The notes beneath the pieces were generated by a model, which saw only the letters and a program-made list of their open reading frames with translations, was not told where the DNA came from and did not search any database. From Paenibacillus abyssi (GTDB taxonomy: Bacteria > Bacillota > Bacilli > Paenibacillales > Paenibacillaceae): a stretch of DNA of 64,000 nucleotides. The stretch is from the NCBI RefSeq assembly GCF_014640295.1, contig NZ_BMGR01000012.1:102773-166772 (forward strand), written 5' to 3'. Below are positions 17,739 through 24,945 of the stretch, one piece after another; the stretch's first letter is position 1; each line of letters begins with the position of its first letter. The translations under genes and the position numbers were made by a program.

Positions 17739-17781
17739 GAACATTTGTTCTCATTATACTGCAGAAACTTTATCGCTGCAA
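17739..17781 (-). promoter_or_regulatory. SigA promoter with LexA/DinR box
   Basis: On the minus strand: -35 TTGCAG (17781-17776), a 17-base spacer, a perfect -10 TATAAT (17758-17753), then GAACAAATGTTC (17750-17739). The last fits the B. subtilis LexA box core GAAC-N4-GTTC, with R-N-R-Y in the centre. It would cover the transcription start. Confidence 0.6.
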
Positions 17782-17794
17782 GCGCCTCTATGAT

Positions 17795-18190
17795 TTATTT
17801 GTCTTGATCCTTAAGCAATTCAATCATTTTTCGCAGCCGTTCGGGCACAGGCAATCCGATTCGTCCACAATTTTCGGTTATCGATATCAATTCATTGGCA
17901 ATATAGAAGAATATAGCCGCCCCCATGGTCACTACACCCGTACCCAACAGCAAGTCGATTCGATGAGCCAACAAAATAACGAGCAGCATCAGCCCTTTAC
18001 GCGCAAGCCCCCAAAATCCGATGGCGCTGTTCAACCCCTTGCCTTCTTTAATGGCAGCCGTGACGCCTGTCAGGTAATCTACCGCCATTGCTACGAGCAA
18101 AAACGTCAATGGTTCCGTCCATCGGCCAAAAGAGAACGTCAGGACCGCTCCCGCCAGCGCACTTACTGAGCATACTGATATTAACTGCAT
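17795..18190 (-). CDS. phage-type holin (toxin secretion/phage lysis holin family)
   Basis: 131-residue membrane protein with about three or four hydrophobic segments and the holin_4 signature region (LVAMAVDYLTGVTAAI, then GLNSAIGFWGLARKGLMLLVIL). No endolysin or other phage gene is nearby. It therefore appears to be an orphan or domesticated holin, as is common in Paenibacillaceae. ATG 18190 follows GGAGGGG by 8 bases; a GTG at 18196 is the alternative. Confidence 0.8.
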   Translation of the reverse strand: MQLISVCSVSALAGAVLTFSFGRWTEPLTFLLVAMAVDYLTGVTAAIKEGKGLNSAIGFWGLARKGLMLLVILLAHRIDLLLGTGVVTMGAAIFFYIANELISITENCGRIGLPVPERLRKMIELLKDQDK

Positions 18191-18304
18191 AACCACATCC
18201 CCTCCTTCCTACCAACGAGTAGTATATTCTATGCAGGAAGAAGGAAGGTTGTCTCTCGTGTTTATCCCTGCATAATCGGCAATATCAGAGATTGGGATAT
18301 CGGT

Positions 18305-18465
18305 TTAAAGGAGCAGCATCTTCGCTTTCTCCATGCGGAATGCCGTCAGGTAATCGTTCAATGTCTGTCCCGTGTGCGACCTGAATTTCTCAACCTGTTT
18401 AAGGATCTCGCCGATCTTACGCCGCTCGCCTACCGCGAACATTGGCAGCGGCCAGGCACCCGTTA
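18305..18465 (-). pseudogene. remnant of an AraC-type DNA-binding domain
   Basis: Minus-strand translation gives RSHTGQTLNDYLTAFRMEK followed by AKMLLL and a stop. This matches the second half of an AraC/YesN helix-turn-helix (HTGQT..DYLT..RMEKAK.LL). The residues before it are scrambled, the second helix-turn-helix is missing and there is no start or RBS. It is decayed sequence. Confidence 0.55.
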
Positions 18466-18471
18466 CATTCA

Positions 18472-18615
18472 TTAACCTTGCAGGACATAGTTGAATGAGC
18501 CGGATTTGCTGCCATTCGCATTATCCCTAATGTTCATGAGCAAGACGTCTATATAGATGTTGTCGTTCGCATTACCCGCTGCATTCGGAAAGAACAGCTG
18601 CCTGTTTCCTCCATT
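18472..18615 (-). pseudogene. remnant resembling the end of a secreted carbohydrate-binding protein
   Basis: Minus-strand frame containing RQLFFPNAAGNANDNIYID, then VLLMNIRDNANGSKSGSFNY and a stop. It looks like the tail of an extracellular beta-sandwich (CBM-like) protein, with no start and broken frames upstream. The family is a guess. Together with the AraC remnant it fills most of the 680-base gap between the holin and response regulator genes. Confidence 0.35.
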
Positions 18616-18742
18616 TCACTTGTACTTCTCCGCCCTTTTGTCCCATTGTAAATGAGGCCGGCTTATTCGCCAAGATTAACACTCGGGCCGTTTACTTCAT
18701 GCATTAAAAAAGTTACCATTATACTGTTGACGCCCCTTCAAA

Positions 18743-18759
18743 GCTGAATGTTCGCTGAA
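18743..18759 (-). promoter_or_regulatory. direct-repeat operator TTCAGC-N5-TTCAGC (reverse orientation)
   Basis: Read on the minus strand this is TTCAGCGAACATTCAGC, two hexamers 11 bases apart. It lies upstream of the response regulator gene and is the same motif as at 18801 and 21125. OmpR/PhoB-family regulators bind such 11-base direct repeats. Confidence 0.5.
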
Positions 18760-18800
18760 AACAAGGAAGCAAACAGGTTTCAGCCCCATCTCAGGCCGCA

Positions 18801-18817
18801 TTCAGCAAACGTTCAGC
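18801..18817 (+). promoter_or_regulatory. direct-repeat operator TTCAGC-N5-TTCAGC upstream of the response regulator
   Basis: TTCAGCAAACGTTCAGC, two identical hexamers with 11-base periodicity, 52 bases before the response regulator start. It is likely an autoregulatory site of the adjacent two-component system. Confidence 0.55.
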
Positions 18818-18868
18818 TTGATGGCAGATAATTAGAAGCATCAAGGCATGTTTATCGGGAGGCACGTT

Positions 18869-19555
18869 ATGAAAAGCTTAAAAGGAATTAGAATTCTGCT
18901 CGTTGATGACGAACCGCATATCCTGCAATTTCTGGAGCTGGGCTTAATGAACGAAGACTATGAGGTCAAAAGCGCGCCGGATGGCATGAGTGCCGTCAAC
19001 CTTGCCTATGAATTCCAGCCTCACGTTGTTATATTAGATATCATGATGCCAGGGATGGACGGCTTTGAAGTATGCAGGCTGCTTAAAAAGAACGGTAACA
19101 ATGTCGCCGTCATCATGTTAACCGCCAAAGACGATGTCGAGGATCGGGTAAAAGGCTTGACGCTTGGCGCGGATGATTATGTCGTCAAACCGTTCAGCTT
19201 CGAGGAGTTGCTTGCGCGAATTCAAGCCCGGCTGCGCAACCAGTTTCCGAGCCTTTTCAGCGAAGTCGCAATGGGGCCTTTCCGGCTGGATGACCGCAGA
19301 AAAGAAATCATCTACCGCGAGCGGGTGCTGGAGCTCTCTCCCACGGAATACGAGCTTCTCAAATTTTTGGTGATCAATCATGGGATTGTACTCAGCAAAA
19401 CGAAGATTTTGGATAAAGTATGGGGATATGATTTCGGAGGGGAAGAAAACATTGTGGAAGTTTATATCCGGTCTTTACGCGAAAAATTGAACGATAAAGA
19501 ACATACATTAATTCGAACGCTTAGAGGCGCCGGGTACCGGGTAGATTTGCCATGA
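18869..19555 (+). CDS. OmpR/PhoB-family response regulator
   Basis: 228-residue regulator. The receiver domain (1-120) has the acidic pair in LLVDDEP, phospho-acceptor Asp57 in VILDIMMPGMDGFE and the switch Lys in DDYVVKPFSFEE. The C-terminal winged helix (about 130-226) has LSPTEYELLKFL and VWGYDFGGEENIVEVYIRSL. ATG 18869 is fixed by GGGAGG 6 bases upstream. Its stop overlaps the kinase start (ATGA). The TTCAGC repeats before this gene and before the secreted-protein gene downstream suggest the regulon. Confidence 0.93.
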   Translation: MKSLKGIRILLVDDEPHILQFLELGLMNEDYEVKSAPDGMSAVNLAYEFQPHVVILDIMMPGMDGFEVCRLLKKNGNNVAVIMLTAKDDVEDRVKGLTLGADDYVVKPFSFEELLARIQARLRNQFPSLFSEVAMGPFRLDDRRKEIIYRERVLELSPTEYELLKFLVINHGIVLSKTKILDKVWGYDFGGEENIVEVYIRSLREKLNDKEHTLIRTLRGAGYRVDLP

Positions 19556-21051
19556 GCGGGCCCCGTTCAGATAATAAGCAGTACGAGAGAATAACGCCGC
19601 GTTCGCTCCGTTACCAGCTGCTTATCCGGTCAATATTTATTTTGGCTGCCCTGCTTATGCTGATCGGAGGGCTTCAGTACGTCATCATGAAAGACTTTTT
19701 ATACCGGAATCAAGCGGAATCTATGACAGCACAAATGCGTGGGTTTCCGAGGGATTTCATCCGGATGGACCTGTTTTCGGGCCGACAGCCTGAGGAAAAC
19801 CCGGATGAAACGCGGCCAGGCTCCGGCCGGTCCGGAGGACCGGGGCTGTTCCTGCCGGATGCCTCCTTTGCTTACATTGACCGAAGCGGAAACTTTACTG
19901 ATCTGACAGATGAGAACGGCATTCTCTCACCGCGCCTGTCCAGTGAGACGTATATGAACATAGAAGAACAATTTTCAGAGCATGCCCCTGCCAATTACCG
20001 GATTGCCCGAGCTGAGGATGGAACCGAGCAGCTCATCGTGATCCGTCCCTTAAGTGGGCCGGGCAATACCGGGGGCATGCTGCAAATGGGTACGATAACA
20101 GGTCCGCTGCAGGATGTTGTCATGCGCCAATTACTTACGTTCGCTGCGCTCTCTCTTCTCGCATTAGCCGGTGGCTTAGCGCTCTATATGCCGGTTCTTC
20201 GGCGGACCTTGAACCCTTTGGACAAAATGGTAAAGGCTGTTGAACGCACGGATGCAGAAAATTTGGCTGAGCGCTTTCCCGTCCAGCAAGGCCAACTGGA
20301 AATTGACCGTTTGGCAGAGTCTTTTAACAGCATGCTGGGACGGTTGGAAATGTCCTTTGAAGCGGAGCGGGATGCGAAGGAGCAGATGCGGCGGTTCATT
20401 GCCGACGCTTCTCATGAGCTGCGCACGCCATTGACATCGATTCACGGCTTTCTGGAGGTGCTGCTGCGCGGAGCTGCCGATAAGCCGGAGCAGCTCTATG
20501 CCGCATTAAACAGTATGCACGGCGAATCTAAACGCATCAAGAAGCTGGTGGAGGACCTGCTGCTTTTGGCCAAGCTGGATCGTGCCCCGCAGCTGCAGCT
20601 GCTGGAGACACAGCTTGATGTCCTCATTCAAGAAATGGAGCCTCACCTTAGAATGCTCGCGGGCAACAGGACACTGCATTTCAATCTGACGGCGGACATC
20701 CGGGGGATGTATGATCCGGATAAAATAAAACAGGTCGTCTTGAACCTGTTTCACAACGCCGTACAGCATACCGATCCGGATAACGGGATCATTACACTTA
20801 TTCTTTCAGCTGGTCGCCTTCATAGTGAGTTAAAGGTGATCGATAACGGTCCGGGAATTGCTCAAGAGCATCTTCCCCATGTATTTGATCGGTTCTATCG
20901 CAGTGACTCCTCACGCACAAGAAAACACGGCGGCGCAGGGCTAGGCCTCTCGATCAGTCAATCGATTGTAGAGGCGCATAACGGCGCCATCAGCGTTGAG
21001 AGCGAGCCCGGCAAGGGCTGTACGTTCCGTTTCACCCTCCCCATTCTTTAA
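19552..21051 (+). CDS. sensor histidine kinase
   Basis: 499-residue membrane kinase. It has TM1 at about 24-46, an extracellular sensor region (47-190) with a Pro/Gly-rich loop, TM2 at about 193-213, HAMP (216-270), then HisKA with phospho-accepting His288 (ADASHELRTPLTSIHGF) and an HATPase domain (N box NLFHNAVQH, G boxes DNGPGI and GGAGLGLSIS). It overlaps the regulator gene by 4 bases, so the two form a cognate pair. The signal is not evident, but the downstream secreted protein may be output or part of the sensing. Confidence 0.93.
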   Translation: MSGPRSDNKQYERITPRSLRYQLLIRSIFILAALLMLIGGLQYVIMKDFLYRNQAESMTAQMRGFPRDFIRMDLFSGRQPEENPDETRPGSGRSGGPGLFLPDASFAYIDRSGNFTDLTDENGILSPRLSSETYMNIEEQFSEHAPANYRIARAEDGTEQLIVIRPLSGPGNTGGMLQMGTITGPLQDVVMRQLLTFAALSLLALAGGLALYMPVLRRTLNPLDKMVKAVERTDAENLAERFPVQQGQLEIDRLAESFNSMLGRLEMSFEAERDAKEQMRRFIADASHELRTPLTSIHGFLEVLLRGAADKPEQLYAALNSMHGESKRIKKLVEDLLLLAKLDRAPQLQLLETQLDVLIQEMEPHLRMLAGNRTLHFNLTADIRGMYDPDKIKQVVLNLFHNAVQHTDPDNGIITLILSAGRLHSELKVIDNGPGIAQEHLPHVFDRFYRSDSSRTRKHGGAGLGLSISQSIVEAHNGAISVESEPGKGCTFRFTLPIL

Positions 21052-21054
21052 TCC

Positions 21055-21085
21055 AACCGGTACAGTCAGCGCTGTACCGGTTTTT
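21055..21085 (+). terminator. intrinsic terminator after the histidine kinase
   Basis: AACCGGTACAG (21055-21065) and CTGTACCGGTT (21072-21082) form an 11-bp perfect stem followed by TTTTT. Confidence 0.85.
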
Positions 21086-21124
21086 CGCGTGTATGTTTTC
21101 TTCTGAAACTTTGCGATGAACATT

Positions 21125-21141
21125 TTCAGCAAATCTTCAGC
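21125..21141 (+). promoter_or_regulatory. direct-repeat operator TTCAGC-N5-TTCAGC upstream of the secreted-protein gene
   Basis: TTCAGCAAATCTTCAGC, nearly identical to the site at 18801 (TTCAGCAAACGTTCAGC). It is placed 103 bases before the start of the secreted-protein gene and after the kinase terminator, so that gene probably has its own promoter controlled by the upstream response regulator. Confidence 0.55.
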
Positions 21142-21243
21142 TAACACTCAAGTTTCTATCAGCCTGGATTAAGATCTGTTTCAGGGAAGGGGTCTATACT
21201 TCAATTTGTAAGACAAAATCTAACCAAAAAGGAGATTAAAAAC

Positions 21244-22029
21244 ATGAACAAGCTAAGCAAAAATATGATGGCGGGCGCTCTCGCCGCAACCCTGGTGCTC
21301 GGAGGTGCAGGCTATCTGCATTCAAACGCGTTTGCAGCATCGGCCTCTGACACCTCAACATCGGTGACAGACGAGTCCTCTTCTGCACAGTCGGATAGCA
21401 GCTTTGAAAGAGGAGGCAAGCGCGGCGGCTTCGGCGGCATGCATGGCGGAATGCGCGGCGGCAATCTGATGCAGGAGACAGCCGAGATTCTAAATATCGC
21501 GGAGAGCGTTATCCGTACCGAGCTGCAGTCAGGAAAAACATTTGCTCAAATAGCGGAAGCAAATGGCCTTACAAAGGAAGAATACTTAAGCAAATTGGAA
21601 GCGGCGCAAACCGAGACGATTGATGGGCTTCTCAGTGCGGGAACGATTACGCAGGAGCAGGCTGATACGCAAAAGGAAGGGCTGGCAGATCGTCTGGCGC
21701 AGGTTATTGAAATGAACAAAGCCGATTTCGGCGGACATGGAAAAGGCCATGGAAAAGGACACGGATTCGGACGATTCGGTAATCCGGAGGAAATTGCAGC
21801 TTTATTAGGCATCACTGCGGATGAGGTGAACGAAGGCATGGCATCCGGCCAATCGTTAGCCGAGATCGCAGCGGCTAAAGGTATAACTGAGGCGGACCTG
21901 ATCGAGAAGCTTAAAGAAAACATGACCGATTCACTCAAAGAATGGGTCAATGAAAAACGGACGGCTCTAACATCTACTCCACAGACTACGGAAGAAACGT
22001 CGGAAGAAACAACCTCAAACGCAGTCTAA
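21244..22029 (+). CDS. secreted helical repeat protein, unknown
   Basis: 261-residue exported protein with a signal peptide (cleavage near NAFAA, residue ~32), a Gly/His/Met-rich patch (GGFGGMHGGMRGGN) and two copies of a ~30-residue helical unit: ILNIAESVIRTELQSGKTFA at about 83 and LLGITADEVNEGMASGQSLA at about 187. Each copy is followed by a QIAE/EIAAAKG-type helix. A second Gly/His/Lys-rich linker (GGHGKGHGKGHGFG) lies between them. The His/Met-rich patches could bind metal, which is inference. It lies 192 bases after the kinase behind a terminator and shares the TTCAGC operator. Confidence 0.75.
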   Translation: MNKLSKNMMAGALAATLVLGGAGYLHSNAFAASASDTSTSVTDESSSAQSDSSFERGGKRGGFGGMHGGMRGGNLMQETAEILNIAESVIRTELQSGKTFAQIAEANGLTKEEYLSKLEAAQTETIDGLLSAGTITQEQADTQKEGLADRLAQVIEMNKADFGGHGKGHGKGHGFGRFGNPEEIAALLGITADEVNEGMASGQSLAEIAAAKGITEADLIEKLKENMTDSLKEWVNEKRTALTSTPQTTEETSEETTSNAV

Positions 22030-22053
22030 CAATGACTATTCATCAGCAAAATC

Positions 22054-22106
22054 AAAAAGATCGCCATACCCGGCCTGCATGTCCAGGTGGTTGGCGGTCT
22101 TTTTTA
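22054..22106 (+). terminator. intrinsic terminator after the secreted-protein gene
   Basis: AAAAAGATCGCCA and TGGCGGTCTTTTTT pair across a ~25-base loop. It accounts for the first part of the 283-base gap; the remainder holds only promoter-like AT-rich sequence. Confidence 0.6.
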
Positions 22107-22312
22107 TGTTCTGGCAGATCGCCGACATCAACGCCTGTTCTGAAGTCAACAAAAAAATCCTAATGAAATTCTCATTAACTTCTCATAACTATTCTTTATG
22201 TATTGGAGAATAAGGCTTTTTGAGCGATGTGGTAAATGGTGGCTTTATTCAGATGTGTTAAGGTAAATACGGTGATCACCACAAAAATATAACGCATCCT
22301 AAGGAGGAAGCC

Positions 22313-22957
22313 ATGAACAACACGAAGAAAAACCGCATGATGAATCAAGTGATAGGCATCAGCTTAAGCGTAGCGATAGCTTTCTCTGGCAATATGCTCA
22401 TAACACCACATACCGCCCATGCGGCTTCTCAATACAGTATGTCCACAGCAAGCAATGTAATTGAAACAGGAAAACAGTTTGTAGGGGTCCGCTATCAATT
22501 TGGAGCAAAATCAGGGAGAACGGATGCTTTTGACTGCTCTTCGTTTACGCAGTATGTATTTAAACAAAACGGCATTAATATTCCCCGCTCTTCAAGGCAG
22601 CAAGCCGGGGCCGGAACCTTTGTACCTAAAGATCAGCTGCAGCCGGGGGATTTAGTTTTCTCCGATACAAATCGGGACGGCGTGATTAACCATGTAAGTA
22701 TCTATATGGGAGATGGGAAGCTTCTCCACACGTATAGAGTTGGAATCGGCGTAACGATTTCCGATTTTCAAGGCAGCACATGGGATCGGACTTATGTTAC
22801 GGCACGCCGGGTCATCTCGGATAATGGACAAGCATCTGTGGCAGCACCTCAACCGGTAACAGTTCCATCCAAACCTGCTGTAGATTCTCCATTACCTTCT
22901 AAAAGAACAAACTTGGACCGTCAGCCAGATTCCGACAATCAACAGGGAGAGCACTGA
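22313..22957 (+). CDS. secreted NlpC/P60 (C40) peptidoglycan hydrolase
   Basis: 214-residue exported cell-wall hydrolase. The signal peptide runs to about AHAA (residue 38). The NlpC/P60 domain (50-170) has catalytic Cys75 in AFDCSSFTQ, His127 in INHVSIYMG and third residue His139 in LLHTYR. The last ~40 residues are Pro/Ser/Gln-rich and disordered. There is no separate wall-binding domain. It is a single-gene unit with a strong terminator after it. RBS AAGGAGG precedes the ATG. Confidence 0.92.
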   Translation: MNNTKKNRMMNQVIGISLSVAIAFSGNMLITPHTAHAASQYSMSTASNVIETGKQFVGVRYQFGAKSGRTDAFDCSSFTQYVFKQNGINIPRSSRQQAGAGTFVPKDQLQPGDLVFSDTNRDGVINHVSIYMGDGKLLHTYRVGIGVTISDFQGSTWDRTYVTARRVISDNGQASVAAPQPVTVPSKPAVDSPLPSKRTNLDRQPDSDNQQGEH

Positions 22958-22986
22958 TTACAACTATTATTCCGCTAATCGATAAA

Positions 22987-23020
22987 AAAATGCAGAGCTC
23001 CTTCAGGAGCTCTGCATTTT
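22987..23020. terminator. bidirectional intrinsic terminator
   Basis: Perfect 15-bp stem (22987-23001 with 23006-23020) with a TTCA loop and A/T runs on both sides. It lies between the convergent NlpC/P60 and SLH genes. Confidence 0.9.
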
Positions 23021-23054
23021 ATTTCAAGCTTGTTCTGTACAATGAGAATATGGA

Positions 23055-24794
23055 TTAATCCCTTTTTTCATCGTTTTTAAACTCAATTTCGATTTCTTCA
23101 TCATTCGAAAATTCCACTTTCAGCTCTACCTTTTTGATAACATCCTCATCGACATTCAATTCGGACAACACTGCGTTTAATACTTCTTCCTTGTCCATAT
23201 CACTGGAAAGCGACAGGCTGTCGAGCAAGCTCTCAAGTGCTGTTACCGCTTGACGACCTTTAACCTCTTCCTTGCCGTCTTCCGTTACCATTTTCACTTC
23301 AGCTTTCGCTCTTCCATCTTCATTTTCATACTTCAACAGTGTCTCATCATCATTGTGAAGTTTAATCTTCAGTTCGAACTTTTGAATACCTGCGTAGCCT
23401 TCCTCAGTATTTTCTTCGTTATACTCTTCGTTATCTTCTTCTTTTTTATCTTCATTCTCGAAATCCTCATTCTCTATTTCGATTTCCACTTTTGTACCAT
23501 TAGAGAATTTGATTTCAATTTCCAGCTCGCTGAATCCATTTGGTTCAATTTTCAATGCTGCAAGAACGCTGTTTACGATTTCTTCCTTGCTCATTTCCGG
23601 TGTCAGAGCAAGCTGCTTCACGATGGCTTCTACTTCAGCGGCTGCTTCCTTGCCTTTTAATTTTTCTTTGTCATCATCAAATTTATGTTCGATTTCGGCT
23701 TCGGTCTTGCCTTTTTTATTCTTATACTTCAGCTTGTACTCTTCGTCGTCTCCAAGCTCAACTTCAATATCAAGCTCACGCACGCCCGAGATCGTTTCAT
23801 CAATTTTTTCTTTGGAAATCAGGTTAGCCTCAACGACTTGCATTTCTTTCACAACTAACGAAACCGCATCACCGACAAGAAGCTGGTCGGCAGTAATAAA
23901 CCGCTTCTCATATTGAACTAATAAATCCGATGAAATTCCGTATGACAGGGCATCACCGTTAAAGCTCTCGACCGTGATCGTACCGTTTGGCACTTTATAC
24001 ACGCTGTCTGTTACTGTATACACGCTGTCTGTCACCGTTTTGAATTCAATGTTTTTTACAGTTCCCGTTACTGTTATCGCGCCAGCTTCTTCAAGCAGCC
24101 CGTCATTGGTACGGTCCAAAAAGGCAGCCATTTCAGCGCGGGTCACATTTTTGTTCGGCTGGAACGAATTATCCGGATACCCGCTTACAATCCCGCGTTC
24201 TGCGGCAACATTAATATAACCAACCGCTCCTGCAGGAATCGAAGATGCGTCACTGAAATTTGGAACGACTGTCATTTTGCTTAGCGCTTCAGATTGCAGA
24301 CCGAGTGCTCTGACGAGCAAGCTTGCCACCCATATTCTGCTTGCCGGCTGATTTGGTTGAATCGCGTCCTCTGATGTATCGAAGAGTCCATTCTCCAATG
24401 CGACAAGAATATAACCTTTTGCCCATTTGTACTGCTTATCGATCAAATCGGCATCCTTGAAATGCAGCTTAGTATCTAGGGATTTTTGTTTGGCTTGCTC
24501 TTCCAATCCCATCAAGCGAACCGCAGTAACAATGGCTTCCGCTCTGTTCACATTTTGATTTGGACGAAATGTTCCGTCTTGGTACCCTGCCAGAACATTT
24601 TTAGATTTCATTTTTCCTATGTACTCGACCGCCCACGCTGCATCTTCGGCATCCTCAAATTCCAGCGTAATCTGTACGCGGCCGTCCTCGGTTACTTCGG
24701 TTGTCGTTTCATGCTCCTGCGCAAACATTTGGCCGGAAAAACTAAAGACCATTAGAAAAGCAAGGAACAAACTGAATAATGCACGTTTTTTCAT
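23055..24794 (-). CDS. S-layer homology protein with tandem YusW-like domains
   Basis: 579-residue exported protein. After a signal peptide (to MFAQ, ~26) come three SLH domains (about 50-230; GYQDGTFRPNQNVNRAEAI, then a degenerate second, then GYPDNSFQPNKNVTRAEMAA) for attachment to wall polysaccharide. A small beta region (240-325) follows, containing a short tandem TVTDSVY repeat. Two related acidic modules (about 335-445 and 465-575), each pairing LDIEVELG/FELKIKLH strands with an LEIEIKFSNG/VELKVEFSND unit, look like YusW domains. A Glu/Asn-rich linker divides them. It lies next to sigI-rsgI, with a C7 tract and paired CGACGT motifs upstream. Confidence 0.8.
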   Translation of the reverse strand: MKKRALFSLFLAFLMVFSFSGQMFAQEHETTTEVTEDGRVQITLEFEDAEDAAWAVEYIGKMKSKNVLAGYQDGTFRPNQNVNRAEAIVTAVRLMGLEEQAKQKSLDTKLHFKDADLIDKQYKWAKGYILVALENGLFDTSEDAIQPNQPASRIWVASLLVRALGLQSEALSKMTVVPNFSDASSIPAGAVGYINVAAERGIVSGYPDNSFQPNKNVTRAEMAAFLDRTNDGLLEEAGAITVTGTVKNIEFKTVTDSVYTVTDSVYKVPNGTITVESFNGDALSYGISSDLLVQYEKRFITADQLLVGDAVSLVVKEMQVVEANLISKEKIDETISGVRELDIEVELGDDEEYKLKYKNKKGKTEAEIEHKFDDDKEKLKGKEAAAEVEAIVKQLALTPEMSKEEIVNSVLAALKIEPNGFSELEIEIKFSNGTKVEIEIENEDFENEDKKEEDNEEYNEENTEEGYAGIQKFELKIKLHNDDETLLKYENEDGRAKAEVKMVTEDGKEEVKGRQAVTALESLLDSLSLSSDMDKEEVLNAVLSELNVDEDVIKKVELKVEFSNDEEIEIEFKNDEKRD

Positions 24795-24868
24795 TACTTA
24801 AACCCCTCTCAAAATAATTTGATCTTACTTTGCTTGAATCATAGATTGATTAGCCGACAATACTTATT

Positions 24869-24895
24869 ACGTCGATTAACGTCGATTTGGGGGGG
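24869..24895 (-). promoter_or_regulatory. possible special-sigma promoter region upstream of the SLH gene
   Basis: On the minus strand a run of seven C (24895-24889) is followed by two AATCGACGT units 10 bases apart (24887-24879 and 24877-24869), 75 bases before the SLH gene start. C-rich -35 and CGA-containing -10 elements are known for SigI in B. subtilis. The match is suggestive only. Confidence 0.3.
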
Positions 24896-24945
24896 CACAG
24901 GAAAAATTATCAATTCTTTTTTAATTATTCGAAGTTTCATCAACG

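Noticed and set aside
23985..24050. Short tandem repeat (two near copies of a 21-base unit coding TVTDSVY) as a mobile or CRISPR-like repeat
   Set aside because: It is in frame within the SLH gene and is a simple in-gene duplication. No spaced repeats of CRISPR form occur anywhere in the window.
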